A stretch of DNA of 64,000 nucleotides, taken from positions 372,001 through 436,000 of the forward strand of contig JAJIRX010000829.1 in assembly GCA_023853785.1 (NCBI GenBank), read 5' to 3'. A model generated the notes under the pieces. The model saw only the letters and a program-made list of their open reading frames with translations. It made no database searches and was not told the DNA's origin. Numbering within the stretch: the first letter of the stretch is position 1; each line of letters opens with the position of its first letter. This DNA is from Psilocybe azurescens. Lineage: Eukaryota > Basidiomycota > Agaricomycetes > Agaricales > Agrocybaceae. A program made the position numbers and the translations under genes. Of this stretch, positions 33,818-45,891 are shown in pieces.

Positions 33818-34773
33818 TTGGCCGGCCTTTTCCTCCGTCCTTCGAATCGTCACCAGCGCGTCAACAATAAGTACGAAGCGAAAGGAAAGTTTAGTGAAAA
33901 GAGAGTCGAGCACAGTCTAGGTGTCTGTGATGATAGTTCACTTGTACGAAAACACGTTAAGGGCATTTATTTCCTTCCGGGATTTCTTGATACACAACGG
34001 CCTGACAAGGTGGTTTGATTTTGAGGAGCTTATGTAATTTATCACACCTAACCTTCCTCTAGGGTCTCAATAGGGGTCCAGACAGGCTCTGGCCTTCAGC
34101 AACTTATGATATTACAGAAATCAAAAAAAAACCAGATTCTTTATGTTGTGAAAGCAGAGCATAGAAGCTATGCTGTTTATTATTTTTCAGTTCTATTTAA
34201 AATCAAGTCACTCGGAATGGATGACCGCAAATGGCTTCTGACACGGCCCACAGACAGTGCTTGCACAGTGACGACAACGTCATCCCATTCAGAGGAGCTG
34301 GACGATATATTGGATATCTCTGGAGTTTATTTTGAAGATGGAGAAGAATCAGAGCAGCTTCCAGAAGTTCTACTCTAATTCCCACGAACTGCGGATGGAT
34401 AGATAGAAGAGTGGCGGGCGCCTAAATGGAACATCCTCAGCCATCCGAAGGGGCAATCACACTATTTTTGAATGAACCTTGTATCGTCGAAGGTATTGCC
34501 AGAAGGCGATGATAGTAGGCTGGCCTATAATATAGCTATATATCACACGAACCTTGACCTATGACCCATGTACGTGCGTAGTAAATTAAACCGTCTTCCA
34601 ATGTTCATGAGAATAAGAATCAACAGCAGTGCTAACTAGTGCAATATAAAACCAAGGTACTACTCTCATGCCTCGCCAACTCATGCGATACATTGCGCTC
34701 AACACAATCCAATCCTGATTGCTCATCCTTGATTTTCTTTGTCTCTGAGTCCGAACGGCCCTCTCTTAACTAG
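33818..34773. other. Intergenic, upstream part of a small local duplication
   Basis: An open frame at 34106-34378 (plus) has no family resemblance. Around 34340-34420 the sequence AGAGCAGCTTCCAGAAGT and GGCGGGCGCCTAAAT is echoed at 36080-36155, so the 5' flank of the gene at 34774 was duplicated along with it. Confidence 0.5.
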
Positions 34774-35660
34774 ATGGCCTCTTTGGACCTTCTATCGCCT
34801 GCTAATCCTCGACCTCCGGATCCTGGCCGCAATCCACCTTCTCAAGGGGGAGAAACACACTCTGAGGACAACGCTTCCATGCCCATGGCCCCGATAGTAT
34901 CGCTTGTCTCGGCTGGCAAAACTATAGCTTTGATGGAGTCTATTTTCTACACTACCAGGATAATTGTCGACGAGGGTGGTAACGATGAGGCGGATGTTCA
35001 AACTGAATGTCACAAATTAACACAGCGCCTACAAGACCTCCAGACGTTGATACACCGAGGGATGGGGCGCGTTCCGCTCAGTAGTGTCTCCAATCTTTAC
35101 GACCTGTTGGAGAGTTACCATTGGTACGTCCTGCCATCCACATCATGTTTTCAAAAATGGTTCGACTCATGAGCGCTCAGCATCATCTCGACTATCCAAA
35201 GTCATATACATTCTGGACCTATGTCAATGGAGCTCATAGACAAATATACAAATTGTATAGATGACTTCCAAAATGAATTTGAGGTGAGTGCATACGTATA
35301 TCTTTGAGAAGGATCGCCTTTAGGCTCTAATTAATTCTGACCGTCAATAGTTACAAGTCTCAATTATCGTTGACAATCGCAGCGGTGGAGGTACGCACGC
35401 GCGCTCACACATTCCCAGTGCTTACACTTCATTTGCTATTCCATTAGACATGTTCACTAACTGCAATAATTTTGCAATTTCGGGTGGAAACTTTGTTTCG
35501 GCTAATGTTGCCACAGTAACTTATGTCCACTCACAACCAATCAATGTAAGTCCATTTTCTGTTACTAAAAACAAGTTCTTACTTTGGCTATCTGCAGGAC
35601 AAGCTTGCCTATGTACAGATCGGCCTGATTGTTTTATTTGGATCAGCGGGGCGCATGTGA
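34774..35660 (+). CDS. Small protein with NF.I.GGNF motif, 217 residues
   Basis: Five exons fit: 34774-35123, 35181-35283, 35351-35390, 35448-35545 and 35598-35660, all GT-AG, total 654 bases. The N-terminus (MASLDLLSPANPRPPDPGRN) is proline-rich and probably disordered. A helical region follows (LVSAGKTIALMESIFYTTRI and QRLQDLQTLIHRGMGRVPLS, then ELIDKYTNCIDDFQNEFE). Exon 4 carries MFTNCNNFAISGGNFVSANV. The F.N..NF.I.GG.F motif is widespread in Agaricomycete proteins, often as a short module in front of, or next to, NACHT or kinase domains. Here it ends the protein, followed by a short hydrophobic tail (LAYVQIGLIVLFGSAG), so it may be a stand-alone signalling-type module. A decayed second copy follows at 36175-37520. 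Function unknown; membrane tail is an inference. Confidence 0.6.
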
Positions 35661-36174
35661 TATCCTGAGTTCTATGGCTTCAGGCCTTATGACTCTTGCA
35701 TGAATCTTCGTAATACCTCTTCGTTCTTAACTAACATACTTTCAGACGACATGCGTTCCTGCGCTGATTCAATATGGGTTTGGCAGGGATAAGTTCGTCT
35801 ACATATGATTCCCAACTTGATCCCAATGCCTGAGCCTGAGCGTCATTGGAGAGCAAGTTAGAAACCATTTGAGATTGACTTTTTTTCTCAAACCCACACT
35901 GAATTGTGTCTACATGTGTAGTCTGAATTAATTATCATATATACTTGTGCAATTTTGCTTACTATAGTAGTGAATTAGGCAAAAGGCTAAGTTCAAGCTC
36001 GTAGTAAATGCCAATTCTATTAGAATTTTCCAGGTAGCATACAATAGCAGAAGCCTGTAATACATCTTACGAAGAAGTGTGAGAGCAGCTTCCAAGAGGT
36101 CTACCTCGCACGGACTGCAGATGTCCGGCAACAGAAGATTGATGGGCGCCTAAATTCCAATTTTTCAGGAGGGA

Positions 36175-37520
36175 GCACTACATTCTGAGAACAACGTTCC
36201 CATGCCCATGGCTCCTATGGTCTCGCTTTTTTCGGCTGGAAAACTATAGCTTCAATGGAGTCTATTTTTAATACTACCAGGATGATTGTCGGCGAGGATG
36301 ATAATGATGGGGTGGATGTTCAAGCTGGGTTCCATAGTGTAACATAGAGCCTGCAGGACCTCCAGAAGTTGATACACCGAGGGATAGGGCGCTTCCTGCT
36401 TAATAATGTCTCCGATTTTTGCTACTTGCTGGAGCATTATTATCATTGTCACGTCATTAGATGATATTTTGTTTTCAAGGATGATCTGACTCTCCTGAAC
36501 GCTTAGCATCATCTCTACTATCCAAAGTCATATACATTCCGGACCTATCTCTACGGAGGTCATAGATAAGTATCCAAAATATAATTAGGGTGTTTCACGA
36601 TGGCGATTTTGAGTCGCTTTTGACGGTGATTTTGTCTCGCTTTTTTCAAAATCGAGGCCAACGCGAAACCTCCAAGGATTTATTCGGAATGTAAGGCATG
36701 TACCTACTAATATCTTAGCAATTGTGTTCAATTTCTCCCATTTGAGAGGTTTTATTTTAACTTTTGGGGAGTTGGAGATACACCTGTGTTTCTTTTCTCA
36801 CTGAATGTTTAACCATAGCCAAAGGAGGTATAAAGCCAAGGTTGTTGAGAGGCAGCGCAAGATAACGACATATTGGACAGAATTATCTAATACATGGTGT
36901 TTGAAAAGCGAGTGAAAAGCAGGGGAAAAGCGAGGTGAAAGCAGGGTAAAAGCAGCTTTTGCATACTTGAAAAGCAAGGTCCGCTTTCAAAATCCTGATT
37001 TTGATCCTCGAAAAGCGAGACGAAATTTACCATCAAAAGCGGCTCAAAAGCGACTGAAAATTGCCATCGTGAAACACCCTACCCTATTGACGACTTTTGA
37101 AACAAATTTGAAGTCAGTGCACACAAATATCTTTGATCGCCTCTGGGCTCTAATTAATTCTGACCGATATTTGCAAGTCTCCCTAATCAGTGAAAATCAC
37201 CGCGACAGAGGTACGCACGCATTTACTTAAAGATAATCGTATCCTGTTCTCACACTTCATTTGTAGACATGTTCCCCAACTGCAATAATATTGCCATTTC
37301 TGGTGGAAACTTCGTTTCGGCCAGTGTTGCCACCGTAACTTATATCAATCTCCAAACCTCCGCCAATGTGAGTCGCATTGGCCCTTTTTCTCGCTAAATA
37401 CAATGTCTGACTTGTGCTACCTGCAGGACAAGCTTGTCAAGCTTGCCTAAGTACAGACTGGCATTTTATTTGACACAGAAGGGCATGTGTGATATCCTGA
37501 GTGGTATGACCTGAAGCCAC
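36175..37520 (+). pseudogene. Decayed copy of the NF.I.GGNF gene, interrupted by a MITE
   Basis: Follows the gene at 34774 with the same order of parts: CACTACATTCTGAGAACAAC matches its exon 1, CATCATCTCTACTATCCAAA its exon 2, and GCCATTTCTGGTGGAAACTT its motif exon (MFPNCNNIAISGGNFVSASV at 37269). Frames are broken in several places: the ATG region is lost, the exon 1 equivalent has stops, and a 482-base inverted-repeat element splits the exon 2 equivalent. The last-exon equivalent contains a duplicated AAGCTTGTC and an early stop. Confidence 0.7.
36598..37079. mobile_element. MITE with long terminal inverted repeats and TA target site
   Basis: The 482-base element begins GGGTGTTTCACGATGGC and ends GCCATCGTGAAACACCC. 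It is flanked by TA on each side (36596-36597 and 37080-37081), as left by Tc1/mariner-type transposases. The inverted homology extends about 70 bases inward (AGTCGCTTTTGA and GTCTCGCTTTT on both arms). The inside is built of repeated AAAGCGAG/AAAGCAGG motifs and has no coding capacity. It interrupts a stretch that is continuous in the related gene at 35245-35283. Confidence 0.85.
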
Positions 37521-38216
37521 ACAACTCTTTCATGAAACTTTGGACCACCTCTTCATTCAAACCACCGTGGTTTCCGACAGCTTCATGACATGTATTCCTG
37601 CGTGTGCTACTATATTGTCAACAATGCGGTTGCCAGTGTGCCGGCCAGTGAGAGCCGCGCTCTCATGATGATATTTGAAATAGGGCCTGTTTGGCTGGAT
37701 CGTCCCGTGGATGGTGTTACGGTACAAGCGACACAAGCTAGAAGCATTAAATAGTGTCTACAATCCGTTCTTTTGTTTTTTCCGATAGTTTATTACATGT
37801 TTCTAGAGTCCGAGTCTGTAGATCGGACCCTCCCGGGCCTCCCCAAACATCTAATTGTGACTTTCCATCGAGATGGGCATCCCACAATCATCAGGACAAG
37901 ACCGTTGATCCAAATAAGTAAGGTGAACACGATTATTTTATCAGCCTTGAACTTAAGGTAAGTCATGAATCAAAGGTTGAGATGGAAAAAAGTACAAAAG
38001 GGCTGGGCACGTGAATTGGGATGTGAGTCAGTGAGAATTGATCGGGATGATTAGATTTTCGATTTCGCAGTAATCGGCCTTTCGCTTTATTTTTGTCTCT
38101 TATAACATGGTCTGAACTTATTTTATCGGCTTTTGCAAGGACTTTCATTCTCCCCCTTTTCTCTTTCTGTTTTCGTGCTTTCGTTTTCATCTGCTTGTTT
38201 TGTATACCTTCGAACC
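37521..38216. other. Intergenic, 5' flank of aspartate kinase
   Basis: No gene recognised. AT-rich, with short open frames only. The pyrimidine-rich stretch just before 38217 is typical of fungal promoters. Confidence 0.5.
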
Positions 38217-40570
38217 ATGTCTACCCCTGTATCTTCTCCACCGTCTTCACGCTCCTCCTCGTTGTCGTCTTCACCGCCTAGGACACCTCCCAATCTCCAC
38301 CAAAATAGCGCAGATCCCGATGCCAAATGGCTTGTACAGAAGTTTGGAGGGACTAGTGTTGGCAAGTTTGCTGTCAAGATTGCAGAGGATGTAGTCTCGT
38401 GCGTATTGTTCCCCAAACATGCTCACAATCTCTACTTACACAAAAACACACATCCAGCAATTACATAGACGACAACAAAGTTGCTATCGTCTGTTCAGCC
38501 CGTTCAGGGTCCACCAAAGCCCTCGGGACGACGAATCTCCTACTTCGCGCAGCGTCAGAAGCGTTGCGGCGGGCGAAATCCGCTGGATCTTCAGCGTCTG
38601 GCATGGCCACACCTATATCCAGGGGTCTGTTCGGTGTCGGACTCTCGAACGGTAATGGCAGCGACCACAGCCAAAGCCCGCCCACTAGCCCCACCCAGAA
38701 GCAACGCAGCCGTTCTTCGTCAATCTCACACACGCCTCAATCTCTGTTCGGATTCACACCCTTGTCCGAACAGCAGCCGCCCCAGGAAAGCCAGCCGGAA
38801 TTCCACATTACGGTTGACATCATACGCAAAGAACATATCACCGCTGCCCGTTTGTCTATCCGGAATCAGCATATTCTTAAGGAATTGGAGGAGGAGATTG
38901 ACCGCGATTGCGAATGGCTTCGCAGCTTCCTCTTCGCCGCAAAAGTATGTCTTTCTTGAAATTTGACATTCCGTTCGTTATTTGACTACTGTTATCCTTA
39001 ATCACGACCGCCCCTCTATTATAGATAATCGACGAGATATCCCCACGTTCCAGAGATAACATCATTGGACTGGGAGAACGGCTCGCATGCAAGTTCATGA
39101 CCGCCGTTCTACGCGATAGGGTGGGTCCGATGTTTTTGTCCACCTATTAATATCCGTCATCTCAACTGCTGGCATCTTTTCTTCTTAATTATTTATAGGG
39201 AGTCGACGCGGAATATGTCTCCCTAGAAGACATCGTGCCGCAATTCGAAGGCGAGATAATCCCCGAAAAAGCCCTCCCCAAGAATTCTACGACAATCTCG
39301 CCGTCGCGCTGGGCGAGCGCCTGCAGGCATGCGGGAACCGCGTGCCGGTGGTGACCGGCTTCTTCGGGCCTGTGCCCGGCTCTCTGTTGCGCCAGGTCGG
39401 GCGGGGGTACACTGATCTGTGCTCCGCGCTGCTTGCGGTGGGATTGGAGGCGTCTGAGCTGCAGATTTGGAAGGAGGTGGATGGGATCTTCACGGCGGAC
39501 CCGAGGAAGGTGCCCACTGCGCGCCTCATCTCGGTCATCTCGCCTGACGAGGCGGCGGAGCTGACGTACTATGGCAGCGAGGTCGTGCACCCATTCACTA
39601 TGGAGCAGGTATGTTGTCTTCCTTACTAACACGAGTGAACGATGGCTTACACGAAAAAAAAAAAATTCTAGGCTATCCGCCGCAAGATACCCATCCGCAT
39701 CAAAATGTCGAGAACCCTCGCGGAGGTGGGACCGTCATCCATCCGGATCCAGACACAGACATACCCACCGACGCCTCGCTCGCCGCGCCCATACCCGAAC
39801 CCACCTCACTGCACACCCTACAGTACCTGCCCCTCTCCTCCTCCTCCTCCCTCAACGGCATCAGCGGCGTCAACGGTATCACCTCATCCCTCAACGGCCT
39901 GACCCACGACTTCGCCGCGCAAAAACGGCTCCCCACAGCGGTCACCATTAAAGAGCACATCGTCGTGCTCAACGTGCACTCGAACCGGAAGAGCGTCAGC
40001 CACGGGTTCCTCGCGGGCATCTTCGGCACGCTCGATCGCTTTGGTGTCGTTGTTGATCTGATCAGCACGAGTGAGGTGCACGTCAGTATGGCGATTGGAG
40101 ATGACCTCCCGGGCAAGCTCCTTGATCGTCTCGTGAAGGATCTCAAGAAGAACGGCTCGGTATGTCTCTCTCTCTGTGCCAGAGTTTCCTTTCCTTTCCC
40201 TTTCGAATTCATCGCTGACCGGCTGTATTGTGCTCATACGCACCACAGGTCTCCGTGCACAAAGATATGACCATCCTCTCGCTCGTCGGGAAGCAGATGC
40301 GCAACATGGTCGGCATCGCCGGGCTCATGTTCACCACGCTCGCGAAGGGCAACGTCAACATCGAGATGATCTCCCAGGGCGCGAGCGAGATCAACATATC
40401 ATGCGTCATCGAGGCGCGCGACGCGATCAAGGCGCTCAATTTGATACACCAGAGCTGCTTGCAGATCAAGCCGGAGCCGACGAGAGGAAGAGGTAGGTTT
40501 TTTTTCTTGATTCAATGAATATTTTTGTTGATGAACGCCTTGCATTGCAGTTGGTCCGTGGTTATTCTGA
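38217..40570 (+). CDS. HOM3: Aspartate kinase
   Basis: First enzyme of the aspartate pathway to threonine, methionine and isoleucine, phosphorylating L-aspartate in the cytosol. ATG 38217 opens a serine-rich leader, then WLVQKFGGTSVGKFAVKIAE, the kinase N-terminal signature, and (after an intron, acceptor 38457) DDNKVAIVCSARSGSTKALG. Later landmarks: SRDNIIGLGERLACKFMTAV, VPVVTGFFGPVPGSLLRQVG, GRGYTDLCSALLAVGL, WKEVDGIFTADPRKVPTARL and TYYGSEVVHPFTMEQ. Two ACT-type regulatory regions follow, including TIKEHIVVLNVHSNRKSVSH and KDMTILSLVGKQMRNMVGIA, the usual site of threonine feedback. The last exon starts at 40551, ending VGPWLF. Two low-complexity insertions are odd: about 75 residues of S/P/Q after the first motif and about 60 residues (SSSSSLNGISGVNG) before the ACT part. 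At the CCCC run 39276-39279 the frame slips (KALP to EFYDNLAVALGERLQ); one more C restores it. Confidence 0.9.
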
Positions 40571-41068
40571 TTCGATTCAGTTATAATTCTGGAAGATTAT
40601 TTTTCTTGGAAAGGGGGATGGACATCTGCATCATTTAGATCAAATTGTTCACTCAAACACACTGTATACGACACAAAACATCTGTAGAATATCTAGAACC
40701 GAACATTCTTATTGCTTATCTTTCTTAGTATCGATGTGGCAATAGATTGATATGCGGGACAGACAACTGAACACAACGCCGCCACAGCAATAGTAAACTT
40801 CCATGTAGGTCTTTCGGATGCTTGGTATTTGCAACTGTCTACCAGAACAATAAGGAACATTTTGAACGACACGGTCAGAACCAGAACGACGGTCTGTAGA
40901 AGATATCGCATTAACGAAAAGATCGGTCGACGAAAGAACAGGTGAATTCAAAAAAAGGTGCAAAAAGTGGTATGCGAGTGGCTCATAAAAGAAAACAAAA
41001 ACAAGAAAGAAGAAAGCAATCCATTTCTACCAATAAACGTATTCTCCTCCCTCTTCCAAGACTAAAAA

Positions 41069-44000
41069 TTAAAAGTCATATCCTTCCACCTTGAAGTTCT
41101 TCCCGTATTGCAGGTAACTGTCCATAATTTTGAGTATAGGTTCGGGCAAGCCCATGCTGAGCAGCGTGAACGATATTTTGGCGTGGCCGTGGATCTGTCC
41201 GAGCTTGAAGAACGCTCGTGCGATCTGTGTAGGATACTATAATTTTTTAAACAACAAAAGAGCATGAAATGAGCAAAAACCGTAAAAACCGAAAAGGCAA
41301 TCCAATACGCACAGACATCTCCGTATACTCCGCATACTGATACGCCGCCACGCGAATCGCAGTCTGCACACACCGCTGGATATCGCCTTCGTCCGAGTAT
41401 ATCTCCATCAGCTTCGCCCACGGCTTCACGGAGTACCGCGGGCTGTCGAGGCAGCGCTGGTACGCCTCCTTCGCTTCCCTCCTTGTGGTGCAGGCGTAGG
41501 CCGAGGTCGCCCAGGATCTCCCATTCTAGGCCTGTTTTGCGATATGCGACGTGTTGCGTTTTGAAGTGCGCGACTTCGGCGCGGAAGATCGTCCATACGC
41601 GCAGATCCTGCAGAAGAGGGGGTTTTCAGTACATGCAGGCAGGCTGAACAGAGGGGAAAGGGACAAGGGACAAGGGACAAGGGAAACCATGGGTTACGAA
41701 CCTCGTAAAGGACCATGAATAGGTTATCAAGCCATCTCTCACACAACCTCTTTGTGCTGAATGAGAACGGCTCTTTGACAGAAGCAGGCGACGCCTCGTT
41801 GACGTTCTGTTCTGCGCCCTCACCGGCAGCCTGTGTGGGCTCTCTCCAATCCGGCCGAAGCAATTCCGTTCGGCTGTCCATTCCCATTCGCATGCGCTTC
41901 TTCATCATCATCTTTCTCTTCCTCTTCGCCGCCCTCTTCGTCACTAGCACCATCGTCGTCTGCTTTGGCTTTCCCCTTGCCTTTATCTTTCTGTGATGCA
42001 TGTGAACCGTCATCATCTTCGACTTTCGTCGCCTCCGTCTCAGCCGTCTCCTTCGTCCTCAAACTCTCCGTCGAGATCCGGATAGTGGGTATCGAAGACT
42101 GAGGCTCCGATGCATTCCCATTCTCATTCCCTCCTTCGCTCTCCTCCTCCTCCGCAGCACCCACCTTCGGCGACAGCGGCTCCATCAACGCCCTCGTCGA
42201 AGCATTATCATCCGCATAAGGCCGGATGACCGTGCCATCTTCATGAATGATCGCACTCCCCACATCGCTTTCGCGACCGGGCGAATTGACGGTTGCAGAC
42301 TTGAGCGCCTGCTGCATGTCGCCCTGCGCCTTCTGCATGCGGTACTCCTCCTCCATGACAAAGACGTAGCTCCGCGTCTTGAGAAGTTCGTCCCAGCCAA
42401 TTTGCGAAACGAGGCGGGTCAACAGCGCGTACGCTCGAGCCCAGGTACCTCGGAGACCGGGGGCGGGCAGTCGTTGGAGGGCAGGTTCAGCCTGTGTTTT
42501 GGAAATTAGTTTTCTGGGATGGTAGGTTTACATTGTATTTGAGGCGACGTACCTCATCATCGTCGGTCTTTTGTCTATCTGGGAGAATATCTCCAATCGG
42601 ACGGTGGAATGGCAAGTGAACTTTTGTCGCTGGAAGAGCTCGGTGAGAGTCGCGGCCATTGAAAGTGAACATCGGACAGGAGTTGAGGGTCAAAAGGGCC
42701 TATAGTACAAACTTGTTACAAAAAAATCGCTAGATGCAAAGGAGGTATTGAGACTTACCGAATCATATTGGCCCAGGTCAATATAGATATCCGCCAACTT
42801 TTCCCATGTGACAAACTCACTTGGGGCACAGTTCACTGCCTGTCGCGCCAGCTTCAGTGCCCATTCGTGTTTTCCTTTCGAGCGGAGGAAGTCGCATTGA
42901 ACATGAAGAAGGGTATATGACTGTGGTGTTTGTTGCATTGCAGCAGCCATGATCTGCACGGCTTTGACTTCCTCGTCTAACCAGAGATTGAGGAACAGGG
43001 GCGGGAAGAGATCGAAATAACGCACTCATGCCAACGTAGCTCCTGGCCAGCAGAGAAGCAACCTCAGGCTCTCTTACTGACAACTTTTCGAAAAGATTTG
43101 CGACGGGTTGGTATCTTCCACTTTCGCCAAAGTATTTCATGATGCCGGCTGTGAGATGGTTGGAAACTACAGTGGCCACCTGTATTTCTGGATCTGAGCC
43201 AACTTGCCAGCCTTTTCATCCGTAGATTAGCTTGGCCAAAGATAAAAGACGCTACAACAACGAACCCTTGGGGAAAAGAGCCTCTGCTGCCTGAAGAAAT
43301 CGGAGCTCGCCTTCACGTGAAACAATGGGATCCAGTTTACGGTACGCGTCCAAGAAGTAAGTGGGATCGTCGGAGTATAAAATGGCGCGCAGGATAGCGG
43401 AGACATAAGTTTCTTGCCATATTTCAGGGGTTGCTTCGTGTCTGTTCCGAAGGTGAGTGGCTGGCTCGGCATTGTGCAAACCGTGCACGCACCTTTCACC
43501 GCGCAAGTCAATTACATAGGCATTCACGCCTCCGGGTATCTTCACGTCGACGCGGATGTCCACTCTCGAGAACGCGTTGAAACAGCTAGCCAAAACAATC
43601 AAAATCCGAAGTAACCATTCTTGATAGGGACTGGTACCAATAACATCCATTCTTAACCTTCCATTGAGGAGTTTTCGAGAACCAAGCCGAGTTATCTTCG
43701 AATGCGTAGGTTAAGGAGTTGATGTATGCGGCCAGCGATGCAGAGGACGAGGCGTCAACGCCGGAGATGTAGTGGTACGAGCCGAACTATGACGATATTA
43801 GAGTACTTCCAACTTCGGAATTGATCAACTCACATCTCTCTGGGCAGCACGCCCTGTACTCTTAACAACATGACAGAGATCAGGAGGCCCAAGTTCTCGA
43901 AACGATGCTGGAACAGCGCGTCAGCGACATGCGCAACCCCTTGCAGCTACCGCAGCGGACACGTACATAACGATTCTGTGCGAGCAGTAAGCGCTTCTCC

Positions 44001-44178
44001 CAGTTCCACCTGATTTTAGATATTCAGAACCAATTTGCGCAATATTTATTAGAGAAAGTACCTCGAATATCTCAGGGATATCCTTGAAAGAAGCTTCAGC
44101 CAGCCCTTGGACCATGGTGGGCAAGGATGAGGAGACGTTTATGGCGATGTTTGGCAAAACCACTCTTGACATATACAA
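41069..44178 (-). CDS. Exomer subunit, Chs5p-Arf1p-binding (ChAPs) family
   Basis: Homologue of yeast Bch1/Bud7/Bch2/Chs6, the TPR-rich cargo adaptors that with Chs5 and Arf1 carry chitin synthase and other proteins from the trans-Golgi to the plasma membrane. Landmarks from the N-terminus: SSSLPTMVQGLAEASFKDIP, FRELGPPDLCHVVKSTGRAA, SYHYISGVDASS, DVKIPGGVNAYVIDLRGER, TPEIWQETYVSAILRAILYS and DDPTYFLDAYRKLDPIVSRE. TPR-like repeats follow (LARQAVNCAPSEFVTWEKLA and DIYIDLGQYDS). A long acidic, low-complexity insertion then sits between VFVMEEEYRMQKAQGDMQQA and the C-terminal block, which holds KRLCERWLDNLFMVLYE, TGLEWEILGDLGLRLHH, KPWAKLMEIYSDEGDIQRCV and the end NFKVEGYDF. About ten introns. 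Two apparent one-base insertions break the frame, near 41850-41856 and at the GGG/CCC run 41477-41479. Gene identity is firm; integrity is in doubt. Start could be 44172. Confidence 0.85.
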
Positions 44179-44819
44179 CCAAATTAATTCCAGGATGGAA
44201 CCAAATAACAGGCACTGGATTTAAATTTAACTTCTTCATGACACTGGCCCCTAACTTGCTAATTATAGACGTTTGTCCCGATGAAGGTCATGATATTGCT
44301 GCTCTGCGACATTATTCTGCCAGCTTAAAACGCACTACTACTACTCGAAATTGATACCTATTGCAAAAATCCTGTGAGAAGAAACTTTTTGGTCAAGTGT
44401 TTCGGCCGTATTTGCTTCTGATTTCCCACTATTAACTTATATGTAGTATGTACTCGCGTTCGCGTCATTTGAACCATTGAAATCCTATTCAAGTAGGTAC
44501 TTCTGGGAGACAGTCGGAAGAATTCAGCTATCAATCCACTGCAACTCTAGCCAAAGTTCGATCAGAACTGGCTTACGTACTCGTGACCCCTCCCAAACTA
44601 TCAAACATGCTTTGTTGACAGAACACGGGCGCTGCGATGCAGATTCTGCAATGGGCCTAGGGTTTTATATGTAGCTGTATTAGATATGGAATATTTCGAG
44701 AATTTACCTGTATGCTAACAGTTACCTTGACCAATGATTATCGACATAAAGATTGTATTTTCGGAGATAGTCGTACATTTCGCAGTTTTGATAAGTTTTG
44801 GTGAGGGCGTACGAGCAGT
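44179..44819. other. Intergenic
   Basis: Between the ChAPs start and the 3' end of the orotate phosphoribosyltransferase gene. Nothing coding or repetitive recognised. Confidence 0.5.
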
Positions 44820-45550
44820 TTACTTTAAGCCGTACTTATCCCAGTAGGCCTTCAAGCTATCAAATTCCTTCGTCAGTCCCTTTTGTTCTAGCCACACCAT
44901 AAGATCCCGCATCTTCAAGATAGAAAAAACTCTTCCTTCGCCAATCAATCCCTCGATCTCCTTCACAGTACTGCTGACGCCATCCTGACCAACTTCTTCT
45001 CTGTCAAGAGCTTGAATGACACCGACCACTTCTCCACCATTTTGTCGGACTGTTTCGATTGCTCCACGCACGGCTTTTCCAGAGGTCATTACATCGTCGA
45101 GAACGACCACCCGTTTGCCCTTGACGGGGACTCCAACCATTTTACCGCCCTCTCCATGATCTTTCTCCTCCTTCCGGTCGTATGCGAAGCCGACTGAAAT
45201 TCCGTGCTGGGTATACAAAGTCATAGCAGCACCTGAGGCGAATGGGATTCCTTTATACGCCGGGCCGAAAAGGACATCAAATTCAGGAAGCGTCTTATCC
45301 TTCAGCGCTTGAGAAATGGTAGATGAGTACGCTGTAGCCAGCGTCGCAAGGATAGGACCGGTGGATAAGAGCCCAGCATTGAAGAAATACGGGGAGATTC
45401 TGGACGATCCGTCGTGACTTATCGGTGATTCGAGACAGGTCTGACGCACCGCCCGGATTTCAAGGTGAAAGACCCGTATTTCAGGGCATTCACCTCCATG
45501 GCATGCTGGATTAAATCCGCCTTGTAAGAAGCCTGAGTCGAGTCTGCCAT
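44820..45550 (-). CDS. URA5: Orotate phosphoribosyltransferase
   Basis: Joins orotate to PRPP to give orotidine 5'-phosphate, the fifth step of de novo pyrimidine synthesis, in the cytosol. Two exons: 45550-45450 (MADSTQASYKADLIQHAMEV, NALKYGSFTLKSGR) and 45399-44820, joined so that the conserved R-ISPYFFNAGLLSTGP is continuous. Further motifs: DVLFGPAYKGIPFASGAAMT, GFAYDRKEEKDHGEGG and the PRPP-binding loop VVVLDDVMTSGKAVRGAIE. The C-terminus LKAYWDKYGLK ends at TAA 44820-44822. Length (about 226 residues) is as expected and no frame problem is seen. It is transcribed away from the potassium channel gene on the plus strand, with about 340 bases between the two presumed start codons. Confidence 0.95.
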
Positions 45551-45891
45551 CGAGGATTGAATGAAGAGTTGTTTCTGCGCCAAACAAACAACCGTCAAAA
45601 ATATCTTATCTTTATCTTTCCATTTTCGGCATTTCGGCGCATTCAACTGACAGGCGGCTCCGAGTCTGAGTGGAGTTCACTGTGCGGATCTTCAACGTTT
45701 CAACCGTCTCGGACACCTTGCGAACCCTGCATGTCGATTCAGACCGTGACTATAAAAGCACTATGTCCTACAATACCGAACTCCTGTCGCCTCCTTACTA
45801 TGAAGACATATCTCTATTCTTGAAGAGATTTCCAATCCCTACCTCCGAAATCTAGACTATTGCTATTCACGGACATTTGGTTTAACTTGGG

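Noticed and set aside
34106..34378. 90-codon open frame upstream of the GGNF gene
   Set aside because: No domain and no splice support; part of it belongs to the locally duplicated flank.
39270..39290. A tiny intron to explain the frame change in aspartate kinase
   Set aside because: There is no GT...AG pair of workable length, and adding one C in the CCCC run restores the family sequence exactly.
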